Source of the DNA: Gracilariopsis chorda
Taxonomy: Eukaryota > Rhodophyta > Florideophyceae > Gracilariales > Gracilariaceae
Direction of reading: 5' to 3'
DNA length: 64,000 bases
NCBI GenBank assembly: GCA_003194525.1
Contig: NBIV01000178.1
Span: 91,889-155,888, forward strand
Shown here: positions 10,513-19,459 of the stretch, piece by piece
How the letters are laid out: every line of letters begins with the position of its first letter
How positions within the stretch are numbered: position 1 is the first letter of the stretch
Notes under the pieces: generated by a model
What the model saw: only the letters and a program-made list of their open reading frames with translations
What the model was told of the DNA's origin: nothing
Database searches by the model: none
Made by a program: the position numbers and the translations under genes

Positions 10513-11029
10513 GATGTAGCCCTCGTTAAGAAAAGCCGCGCCTCCCCTACTTCCCCGTCTTCCTCTTGCGACGTGGATGCGGAGATTTTACGCCATAGAA
10601 AGGGTCCAAAATTTATCTTAGACAAGCGCACATAGCCCCCAGAGGGCTATGAGGAGAATGCCAGTGAGGTGGTGTGATGGGGGTTTTGGACACGTTTAGA
10701 GTAATGCCGAACAAGATGAAGGACTGAGAACCGCCAGAGCGTCTGGTCGCGAGGGCTCTGTGCGGGGCTGCGGAAAAAGTCGGCTAGCTGTGCGGCCTCG
10801 CAAGCTTGGCATTGCTGACTTTATACTCGCTCGTCGGTCGCCTTCGCTTCGCTGGAGCGAGGGAGGAGCAAACGAGGTGTTGGTAAGACTTTATTACTTG
10901 GGTTGAATGATGCTCTTTCGTTTACCTTCTGCCTTATTCCTCCATCCCTGCCAGCTCCCATATATGTTCCACAAGGCAATGCTGTAGTTGCATGTGATCT
11001 TCAGGGTCCTCAATGGAGTCTATATGGCT
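10513..11029. other. spacer inside the Harbinger element
   Basis: Lies between the Myb-like gene and the transposase end. No frame or RNA gene recognised. Confidence 0.5.
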
Positions 11030-12605
11030 TCAGCACACTTCTGCTTGTTCATACGCACAATCGTGTGACTGCACGGAATTTACTTGGCATGGCGATGGAT
11101 CCTCCATTTCAATGCGTATGTTTATCGTTTCTGTGTAGCTGTCTCGTCGCTCTTCGCACACCATATTGTGGATGATGCAATAGCACTTGACAACGGCGTT
11201 CATATCAGTTTTGTACCAGAGCCGTGATGGTTTACGAAGTATATGGCAACGGTTGAATAGGACGCAGAATACCCTCTCCACTGCTTTTTCGGCACCTTCA
11301 TGATGTGCTCCAAACAGCTTTTCCTTCTTTGTATGAGCATCCGCTAAAGTCCGAACGAGTATATGAATATCTGGGATATACTCCGTCGTTAAAGAAATAG
11401 TACCAATCGATTAGCGTCCCCGAAGTAGCATTGCTTGCTTGCAGCAGGGGCCATTTACCAACACGTATCTTATTGAACAGAACGCTTTGATGTAGTATGT
11501 TCACATCATTCTTGGCAAGAGGCGCGCCAACCATGACGTGCCAGATCCGGAGGACGTCATCAAAGACAAATTTCGTTCTGCAAGCGGCCTTCTTTTCTTT
11601 CCCCTTGTACTGTCTTTGATTCACGATTGGGCAGTTCTTCCACTCCCATCCGGCACAGTCTAGTGTCTATCCGCCCGGATGTAATGTTGCCAAATGATTA
11701 TTTTTTGAAGGTTTTGAACCTTTCATACACGCGTCAGAAACGGTGTTTTTGAATCAAAAGTACGTTTTTGATATCAAAAAAGCCGGTTTTCTGAAGCTCT
11801 GTAGTAAATTAGCCATATTTCACAAGCACATCTCTATCAAACCATTTGGTTGTCTTAAGTTTCTGCTTCTCACCTAGCATAAACAACAGAAGCTTAGAAT
11901 TTTTGCTATACAAAAACATGTTGCAAAACTTATACGGACTACAAAAGGCAAAAAATTCCGATCAAAATAACTAAAATTAAACGTAAAGTTGATTGTTTTG
12001 ACCTCATATGAGGTCAGCGGTCCGATAGACACTAGACACCTGATGCAACCCGGAAAACCTAGGGTTACGTAGTGAGATTCCAGCGTGTTTAGCTCTTCGA
12101 CAGTAGGCAAACGAAACTATTTTCCCTCAAATTCCTGTACAACTGCATAAACAACGCGTTTCAAGCTTTTTGAGTTGGTACTCTCTTTGAGTCTAACACA
12201 GTTTACGATGGCAACTGCTGACATACCAAGCAACAGTTGAAGAAGGGCTGCTGTAATCTTTTGATCGGCTGTCACCCCTAGAATTCCAAGGGCATCTTGT
12301 GTTTGGAAAAAGTAATCATCAGCTTTGCATACTGCACTGCTCAACTTTTTGTAGACAGTTCGAGGCATCTTATAACGACGCTCAAAGACGGCTTCCGAAA
12401 ACATAGGTAATACGCTGTTGCTCTGCCGAAAGTAGTGTTTATCGATACGTTGACGTTCTATAGTAGCATTGGGTTTTTTCCCGAGCTGGAAGCCCCCACG
12501 TTGCGAATACCGGCGTTTCTTAGCTTTTCCCATAAAGATAACTGCTGTGTAAGATAGAGCAAAAATCGCAGCAAAGGTGTCGATCTCGGAGTCGGAATTG
12601 CTCAT
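11030..12605 (-). pseudogene. PIF/Harbinger transposase, broken and split by a MITE
   Basis: The minus strand encodes a HARBI1-type DDE transposase in pieces. The N-terminal part starts at the ATG 12603-12605 (MSNSDSEIDTF) and includes the helix-rich region around MPRTVYKKLSSAV. An in-frame TAG near 12116 follows EFEGK, after which the frame continues through GFPGCIRCL to the MITE. Beyond the MITE it resumes with LDCAGWEWKNCP, then QRQYKGK, the second Asp region (APLAKNDVNILH) and FNDGVYPRYSY. A frameshift near 11330-11300 leads to KEKLFGAHHEGAEKAVERVF, holding the catalytic Glu, and HNMVCEE. The enzyme cuts and joins the element ends. It cannot be made intact from this copy. Confidence 0.85.
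11663..12032. mobile_element. MITE nested in the transposase, TA target duplication
   Basis: A 370-bp A+T-rich insert splits the conserved transposase string that would read GCIRCL-DCAGWEW. Its ends are inverted repeats: GTGTCTATCCGCCCGG on the left and, reversed, GTGTCTATCGGACCGC on the right. TA flanks both ends (11661-11662, 12033-12034), and removing the insert and one TA restores the reading frame. TA duplications are typical of Tc1/mariner-mobilised MITEs. It has no coding capacity. Confidence 0.85.
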
Positions 12606-12734
12606 CGTGATGGCCGGTAAGAAGGTTTGGGAATAGAGTTTGGTTGGTTTGCGGTGGGTTTCACAATTTATGGAACGAAGCCCAAAAAGAATTTTTAGTC
12701 TGCCCAATCAAACAACTCCATCTGGCTCGACTTT

Positions 12735-12767
12735 TTTGGGGTATGGGTCTGCGCGCTGGAGATGCTC
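12735..12767 (-). repeat. right terminal inverted repeat of the Harbinger element
   Basis: Reverse complement begins GAGCATCTCCAGCGCGCAG and matches the left end with one difference. Confidence 0.9.
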
Positions 12768-12840
12768 CAAGTCATCCACTTTTCGGGGATGATCGTCTCA
12801 GACTCCAGTAAACCTTTGCGACCAGCAATCTACTGATGTT

Positions 12841-13162
12841 TTTGTGTGTTTGTGGTTACGGGCACGTGCCTCTGATTCCGAGGCAGCGGTATTAACTTTA
12901 TAGGAGTAGGAGGCTAATCATCTATTCGACAGCAAAATTCCACTACTAGACCCTATCCCATATCCATTTGGCTTCCTCATTCATCATAACTTCATAGTCT
13001 TTTGTAGCCTTTTCGGAAGGTCGGCACACCTCGACGGGCGGAACTGCATGTGCCCTTAGCGGGACTCGCCAGTACCTTGCAGTGGTCCCTCACCACAACA
13101 GGCATCTGGCGCAAAGCGATATAGAATTTTGGTTCTCTATGGGCTACGACAACTTTGACGCC
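12841..13162 (-). repeat. SINE-like repeat, family S, copy 1
   Basis: About 320 bp, one of six near-full copies in the window. On the minus strand the family starts GGCGTCAAAGTTGTCGTAGCCC and ends GTAACCACA with a (CA)n tail. This copy is more diverged. Possible target duplications are CTGATGT and CTAATGT. Confidence 0.8.
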
Positions 13163-14044
13163 TCTAATGTGGATATCTACTTATATCTTAACCAAGCTAA
13201 AAGGACGGCCCTGCGCATCATGTCCTGCACATCAATTTTCGGTCCCCGAAGCTCTCTCATCATGTCAGTCTTCGGCCACTTTGTCCTGCTCGTTGCTTGT
13301 TCTCGCATCATCATACAGTACCTGTTCAACTGTTAGCAGAGAATCTTCTCAGCGGAGACCTTACCTACTGCACGGAAAGGAGGGTGCAGCATCAGTATCA
13401 GCTGCAATAAGTACGCTCCTGTTCACGAACGGAAACTTCAAGGACAACGGGCTTCTGAGAATGGACAACGAGAGTGAATAGGGAAGAACGAAAAAGAGCT
13501 CTGATATGAGAAGCTCGAAGTAATGACTAGTACGACTCAAAACCATACTTCACATACACTGAAGGTTACAGAATGACGTTTTCTAATTGGCTGTTCTGCG
13601 TACCCTTGCAAAAGAGACATCGTAAATATGTTTCAGCCAGTCAAACGAAACGATGCAGCAGATGCTCCGCTTCAGTCCATCTGTTCCATAACTCTTATTC
13701 TTATAATGTTACAAAAGGTAGCAAATCTGTTAAGGTAGTCAATGATTTGGTTCTATCGCTAAAACCCATGTACAATCTAGCTGAGATATTGCCAATGCGC
13801 CCCGCCGCTGGTTCGGTACTCCTTGCGTTAATCGCCAAGTCTCTCACGCATCGGCGCTGCCGGTCGTGAAGATCGTGCGTTAAGGTCCTACAACAAGTTT
13901 TACCTGCCTTCCCCTCGTAGGCATAAAGAATCTTGCGTTTTCGGTGTATCATTCACCATATTCATTTATCCTTTATCATCAGTTTATCATCGTGTCCTGT
14001 ATTTTACCTTGCGTTGTTGTCTTAATTCTACTCTCATGTAAATA
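13163..14044. other. no supported gene
   Basis: Several short frames, none with recognisable protein features. Confidence 0.4.
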
Positions 14045-14101
14045 TCAAACGGGAGGACGGAACTGTAATACTAAGTATTACAGTTCTGTCCTCCCGTTTG
14101 A
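14045..14101. repeat. near-perfect 57-bp foldback hairpin
   Basis: Two 28-nt arms starting TCAAACGGGAGGACGG pair with one mismatch around a single A. The centre reads TACTAAGTA. No target duplication is visible. It resembles a minimal foldback element. Confidence 0.75.
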
Positions 14102-15485
14102 CCTTCCATCTCTTGATGCAAGAATGCTTTCTAATTCTTTCGCTTCCAATCATTTGTCTCCAATGCTTTCAATATTCTCGAGAATCTGATTCCCATGAGG
14201 GCTTTGGGCTCAGCGAGACCCAAGCATTTCGTTTAAATCTTCATTGTTTTCATAGTATTCCATTTAACAAAGAGAAAGAAAGATAGTGTAACATAGTGAA
14301 GGATAGAGTAGACTGGTACTGAACATCTTTACCAGAACCAGACCGACACTATTTCGATGACTGAAACCAACGAGAGCTTCAATCTAACAGTGAGCTCTCT
14401 ACGTTTAGTAACGGAGTGGTTGTCTACTTGAATCATCAAGTGGACGTAGCACTGAACGGTTTTACTCCATTACAGGTAGTATGCTTATGAATCTTTGCAA
14501 AGTCTGTATGGCGTCTAGGGTTTCTTTCTTCTGCGTGATCACAATTTTTACTTCGCTCTTTCAGCGGTCGGATGGTCTGACTATGACATCTTTCTATATG
14601 TTTTCACATCTCCTGCGCAACGTTCTCAGATAGCCGATTCTTCGTATTTGGCTTGATGAAGATACTGGGACATGAACGAAAGATTTCGAATTTAATGGAT
14701 GATGTATGGTTTCCGTCTACATGCACGTTCCAAGTAATATAGGGAAGTGTCACAACCTCATGCGAACGTGCATCCTCTGTCAACAGTTGCTTCCATATAA
14801 GAGGGCGTGATCAATTGTTCAGAGAAATAGTCACGATCTCACTGAAGTTTACGAAATGTTCTTCCAGAAGCTGTTTCTGTCAAAAGAATTGTGCAATTTA
14901 CGTGAATGCCATACGAGGGTAGCCTTTCTTGAAAAACTTTTGTCGCACTTGTCACACGTCCATTCCCTTATTTATAAGTTTACGGCATACAAATGCCTCA
15001 TGACGTCTGTTCTTCATAAAAGCGTAGTCCACATCCGTGAGGGCACTTCAAGCCCCCCCCTCAGAACTGTGAATCTTCTGTAGATGTCTTTGAAGTCCAC
15101 TTCGATTCTTAAACGATCTACAAGGTTACCCCGCATAATGGTGCCGGAACTCGACAACAGTCCTTCGGAGGCGAGCAACAGTCTCCTTTGCACTGGCCAG
15201 GACGAGCTGAGAGTTTGCGGTATTTGAATAGAACAGCTCTCGTTCCTATGCCCTTAGGCTATACACATTTCCTTTCTTCCTGCTCTGTCAGCAAACTATT
15301 AAGCAAGTGGTCTGTCGTTGATGTCCCCGCACTGACAAAGCTAGGTTCGTGTCAGCAGAGTATCATGCTGCTTGTAGACAGCATAGGGAGTGTGCAGAAC
15401 TGAGGTGCTTGCGGCCCGGGTTGCTCCTTCAATTCGAGAGTCGTTCTAATTAGCTTTCTCCTGCAACACAAAACTCATCAACACC
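14102..15485. other. no supported gene
   Basis: A+T-rich DNA. Short frames only; nothing recognised on either strand. Confidence 0.45.
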
Positions 15486-15493
15486 TTAAATAG
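15486..15493 (+). promoter_or_regulatory. TATA-like box before the small membrane-protein gene
   Basis: TTAAATAG is followed by a C/T-rich stretch, then the ATG at 15601, a spacing that would leave a leader of about 80 nt. Sequence match only. Confidence 0.3.
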
Positions 15494-15600
15494 ATGACCG
15501 TCGCTTGTCATCCCATCCTCGCTTCTCTTCCCTCGCAAGTAAGTCTTCGTTGACCGAACCCCCAACGTTTCAAACTGTAAAACAATCTTCAACCAAAAAA

Positions 15601-15885
15601 ATGAGCTGTTTCTCCGTGCAAGATCATCAACGAGTGCCGAATTACCTCGCTATTGATCTAAGCGAAGACGAACCAGGTCAACAACCGCAGCCCCCAGTGC
15701 CGGAGGAGCAGGCTACAGAAGAACCTTCCTACTCAGAGACGACACAACGCATTTGGATTACCGTGGTGGTTTTAGGTACGGTTCTGAGTTTCTATTTTGC
15801 TCTTCTGTATTTTGTGACTTTTGCGTACTGGCTGTTGCAACAAGTGGGTGTTGTTCCCAGCAACCCCATTCTGATGATGATTTGA
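15601..15885 (+). CDS. small membrane protein, unknown function
   Basis: Ninety-four codons. The ATG at 15601 sits in an A-rich context (AACCAAAAAAATG) and is preferred over the non-ATG start of the longer open frame. The first half is acidic, proline- and glutamine-rich (GQQPQPPVPEEQ). Residues of about 60-83 form one hydrophobic segment (WITVVVLGTVLSFYFALLY and on), followed by a short tail. This suggests a membrane protein with its N-terminus outside the bilayer, or a tail-anchored protein. I do not recognise a family. The TATA-like box and leader support a real gene, but its length makes it uncertain. Confidence 0.45.
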   Translation: MSCFSVQDHQRVPNYLAIDLSEDEPGQQPQPPVPEEQATEEPSYSETTQRIWITVVVLGTVLSFYFALLYFVTFAYWLLQQVGVVPSNPILMMI

Positions 15886-16339
15886 ATGAATCGCATCGTC
15901 CCACTGTGCTGGTTTTTCTTTGGTTTTTTGTGTTGGTGGACGGGACCGACACTTCGTTGGCACCTGTGCGAGTCATTACAAGCTTGTTGCAGTCTCGTAC
16001 ATTTGTTAATGACGCTGTTTTGCTACAAGCTTGTGATGATTCTAACAAGTGGTAACGGGGTGTGGGTCCCGTTCAACTACATACTACCGTATTCATTCCT
16101 CCATGCCTGGCAGTGTAGGCTCGCCTTGCAGGCAGTGGAACCCATCACCTAGTTAGTCATCCATGATGAACTCTTTTCATTAGCCATGTCGTTAGACTCC
16201 ACCAAGTATCTTCATATCTAGGAGGGGAATTGAAATTTGGCTCCGTCCGGATACAGTGAAGAAATGGGTCTACGAGTGGAGCTTAGTGAAGTACAGATCA
16301 GCTTCTTCTGAGTTCATATATCATCCTTACCCTTACAAA
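15886..16339. other. no supported gene
   Basis: Possible 3' region of the preceding gene; no further feature seen. Confidence 0.4.
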
Positions 16340-16680
16340 ACACACAATGGAAGCGGCCTTCGGCCGCTATCGGCGCACAGTGCCACGTGAACGCTGACCC
16401 CTGGTTAATGTGGTCACTTTGCTATCGCTGTTTTTGCCAAAGCTGCGCTGCACTTGGTTCAGCTTTGGTAAGCACAGCGATGGTGCGCAAAAAGGGCAAA
16501 CGCAGTTTTGGGACGTGCAAAACGTTTGATTACCATTGGCCAAACGCACTGGACCTCCAAAAACTGCGTTTGCATACTCTGTGCGACGTTCCCGCTTCTA
16601 CACATGGGCGCGCCAAAACCCGGCTACCCTTTTTTTCTATAACTTCTTAAGTGGTTGACCACTCGTTTGCGAAACCTTTG
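16340..16680. repeat. cluster of nested inverted repeats
   Basis: Several hairpins lie together: AGCGGCC-TTC-GGCCGCT near 16350; an imperfect stem of about 24 bp around 16425-16485 (TATCGCTG...GCCAAAGCTG against its complement); and GCAAACGCAGTTTT near 16496 pairing with its complement near 16570. The whole may be a decayed foldback element. Confidence 0.5.
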
Positions 16681-16954
16681 CGTAGGTTAGACCGCATTTT
16701 GAACAGGAGACAGATTTTGTACAGTTGGCCTTTAATCCAAATGTGTTGACGGGCCCATATCTTCTTGAGGCTGAGATTTTCAAATGGTCTTGAGCAGCGC
16801 TGTCATTCGTCATTGTTTCCGTCGTCTTACTGGAAGCTGCACTGCAGTCAGTGGCACCACCTTGTTCGGTTTGGGTTGTGTTGCATGCGGTAAGGTTTAA
16901 GAAAAGCTCGATCTTGAGTTTTTGTAAGCTCTTTGAGCTCTTCTCGTCAGACAT
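16637..16954 (-). CDS. hypothetical protein with one CxxC motif
   Basis: The ATG at 16952-16954 opens 105 codons (MSDEKSSKSLQKLKIELFLN). The middle is Ser/Thr-rich. The C-terminal part, FGLKANCTKSVSCSKCGLTY, loosely resembles the zinc finger at the front of cohesin acetyltransferases (ESCO/Eco1), but the His pair and the acetyltransferase domain are absent. It may be a truncated relic or an unrelated small gene. Confidence 0.25.
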   Translation of the reverse strand: MSDEKSSKSLQKLKIELFLNLTACNTTQTEQGGATDCSAASSKTTETMTNDSAAQDHLKISASRRYGPVNTFGLKANCTKSVSCSKCGLTYAKVSQTSGQPLKKL

Positions 16955-17165
16955 TGGACGTTTCCGATGACTACGGCGACGATGTTCGGATACGCAACGC
17001 GTCCTGAGCACTACTATATGGGAATTACAGATATGCGCAATACACGCAAACGAGATGAGCCAAAAAACTTGGCGTTCCAACTTGAAAACATTTCTGTATT
17101 TTGCTGCTTTTGCCTTGAAAGTTTATTTAGGCTTCTCTTCAGGATACGGGATCTGATCCCCGTGG

Positions 17166-17281
17166 CTGTTGTTTGTGTTCCAAACTGGGCCCCGCAGCTG
17201 TAAATACGTACTAAGTACGTACTTAAAACTGAACTCCATAATTTGCAACTGGGGAGGCCTAGTTTGGAACACGAACAACAG
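17166..17281. mobile_element. MITE-like inverted-repeat element, 116 bp
   Basis: Arms of about 40 bp start CTGTTGTTTGTGTTCCAAAC on the left and, reversed, CTGTTGTTCGTGTTCCAAAC on the right. An inner palindrome centres on TACTAAGTA. No clear target duplication is seen. It has no coding capacity. Confidence 0.7.
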
Positions 17282-17582
17282 TTTTTGCTCAGATGTACAT
17301 GGTCCAGTACTTCTTATCGAGGAGTCTTGTTGCCCTTATGAACGAGAGAGATGGAATAAATATATGACGTTAGGTAATAAAGTGGTCACAAATCGTTTTC
17401 TGCATTGCTTTGGAAAGAGAACAGTCATGATGTGGGGCCATCACTCCAAAACCATTTACGCAGCGTGGCGGTCGACCATATTCGACTCACGTATACGATG
17501 CACGACGATTAGAATGTTGCCGGGACGGTATCCTTGAAAACGAGGAGGCGGGCGAGAAACTTGCTTCCGTTATCCCTTATAC

Positions 17583-17650
17583 GGTGTGGTGTATATGGGT
17601 CACTGTCATGGTTCACACCGGACTTGTGGCGTAGTGGTTTTGGTTATCGC
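17583..17650 (+). repeat. dispersed repeat C, copy 1, tRNA-like A box
   Basis: Shares with 47951-48030 a run through GGGTCACTG, ACACCGGACTTGTG and GTTTTG. It includes TGGCGTAGTGG, a perfect match to the RNA polymerase III A box. No convincing B box follows, so a tRNA gene is not called; a tRNA-derived SINE fragment is possible. Confidence 0.5.
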
Positions 17651-18753
17651 ATACGGAAGGGATACTGAAGGAGATTAACGATACGGAGCATCTGCAACAC
17701 CGCTTCATTTGATTGGGCCCGAAAATACTTGGCATGCAGTATTGGCGAAGGTAACTTATCGGTGTGCAGCCAATAGGCGCGCGTCGTTCCATTGACGCTT
17801 TCCACGTGTGGGGTGTGGTTTGCAGCCGTACATGTCACCACGTGGCGATTTGTGATCAGAGTATCGTTTGCTCCAAGACTGACACGGGTACGTTACTCTC
17901 CACGGGCGGAAGCTTACCGGGCGCGGGTCTACCAAGTGCGGCTCGCACTCGTGATAACATTTACCGGACACTCTGGTCAGGAGGCATGGTGTGTTCTCCG
18001 CTGACAAGATTCTTGGCTATCATTCTGTCAGCTACGTTGATGTAAGAGCGAGCAGTAGGAAGGGCGACGTGACTGAAGACTCCCGTGAGAGAAGTGCAGA
18101 CGTTCTAGGAACGTCTTTCTAATTTGGTGGAAGATGGTCGTGGATTGTTGGTGATGAAATTCTACGAGAGCTGGAGAGGATGCGTCGTGAGGGGGAAGTG
18201 TGAGGACTGCCTTTGTCGGGGTGCGGGCTGTGTTAGCGAGGAGATCTGGTGCGATCGCGGTGTTCGCCATGGGTGACGACGACTGAGTGTGTAGCATTGC
18301 GTGTCAGCGTTTGGGGCAGTCGCATTATGCTGAGGCTGAATGGATATGTTGACGGCGATGAGTTGAGTGTGCTGACGCCAATGGTCCGACAGTCGTGGTT
18401 GAATTTCGGCGAGTTGCATTGCGCGCATCGTTTGCGAAAACAGCAACGGAGTGCGCAAGCGCCTCTCAAGAAGAGAGAATTCGAGGCGCCGTGTCACTCT
18501 TCCAAATTGGTAAACATGCGCCTATGCGTTTACCTTTGCTCTCCTCGTGCCGAGACTCTGCATTCTGTTCGCCATGGCGTTGCGTTGCGGGGAACATATA
18601 TGCTTCGCTTCGCATAGGAAATGAGCGATGCCGCGAACACACCAACGCCCACTATCTAATGCGAACCGACTCTCACTCGAATGCGCGACGTTCTACGTCA
18701 CGCTTGAAATTCCGACGAGTCGACTGACTGCTCGCTCCCCCTTCGCGAACAGC
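17651..18753. other. no supported gene
   Basis: Higher G+C than the flanking repeats, with overlapping frames on both strands, none of which I recognise. It may contain a decayed or unrecognised gene and the upstream region of the BCD1-like gene. Confidence 0.35.
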
Positions 18754-18761
18754 TATTTAAG
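18754..18761 (+). promoter_or_regulatory. TATA-like box upstream of the BCD1-like gene
   Basis: TATTTAAG, followed by a long T/C-rich stretch to the start at 19460. If this is the promoter, the leader is near 670 nt or spliced. Confidence 0.3.
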
Positions 18762-19228
18762 CGCTGCATCACCTTCAATTGAGAAGCTCAACTAATCTCA
18801 CCATCCTATCAACCATTCCCTTCTCATTGCTGCTTGTGCCCTTCGAAGTCGCTTGCTAAGGCTGTGGTGCATTTTGGATATCGGCTTTGGGATTGGAATT
18901 GTTTTTTCTTCTTTATTTTTTGGGTTCTCAGCTGCTCTTTGTTGTTTGGGATTGTCTGGCTCCTCGTGCGTCATCGTACCTGCGTCTTCCTTCCTGCCGG
19001 GCCGACGACTGGGCGTTCCTTCCCCATTTCTCACGTCTTTATCGGCTCAGCAGCTTCATCACATCGCTGTTTTATCTGCCTGACGTTGAGCCACTGGGTT
19101 TTGTTTCTGTGTCTTCATCCTCGATCCCCGAAACCCACTTCCTCACCCCGTCTCCCGCCCAGCATCTGCATATCCACCGCATCCAACTTTCTCTGAAGTT
19201 GAGCACTTGCTTGAGGCTAATATTTATT

Positions 19229-19268
19229 CCCCCCCCACCCCCCCCCGCCCCCCCCCCCCCCCCCCCCC
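19229..19268 (+). repeat. poly-C tract in the BCD1-like leader
   Basis: Forty positions of C with one A (19237) and one G (19247), followed by C/T-rich sequence. It ends about 190 nt before the start codon. The C strand is the coding strand. Confidence 0.9.
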
Positions 19269-19459
19269 TCTCCCTCCCCCTCCACCCATATCCTCTCTCT
19301 CCATTCCTCCACATCACATCGTGCATTCATCTCGTTCTGAAACTGGTCCCCTGCATTGATCGTCGCCGTTTGTGGATATCATCTCTTCCCTGTCGTGATT
19401 CTTTCATTGTCGGCGTGTCGGAATTTGTCTAGGAAAACGCGTTATCACCAACAGCAGAA

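Larger units (their letters stand above)
9252..12767. mobile_element. PIF/Harbinger DNA transposon
   Basis: A 3516-bp element bounded by 33-bp terminal inverted repeats starting GAGCATCTCC, with one mismatch. The flanks are TAA on the left and CAA on the right, a near match to the 3-bp target duplication typical of PIF/Harbinger. Inside are the two genes such elements carry: a Myb/SANT-like protein on the plus strand and a DDE transposase on the minus strand, in convergent order. Both reading frames are damaged, and a 370-bp MITE interrupts the transposase. The element is therefore a dead autonomous copy. Confidence 0.9.

Noticed and set aside
17640-17720. tRNA gene
   Set aside because: A box present but no B box or T arm and no plausible anticodon stem.
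18887-19432. 181-codon hydrophobic frame before the BCD1-like gene
   Set aside because: It lies in T/C-rich leader DNA and runs through the poly-C tract; the composition explains the open frame.
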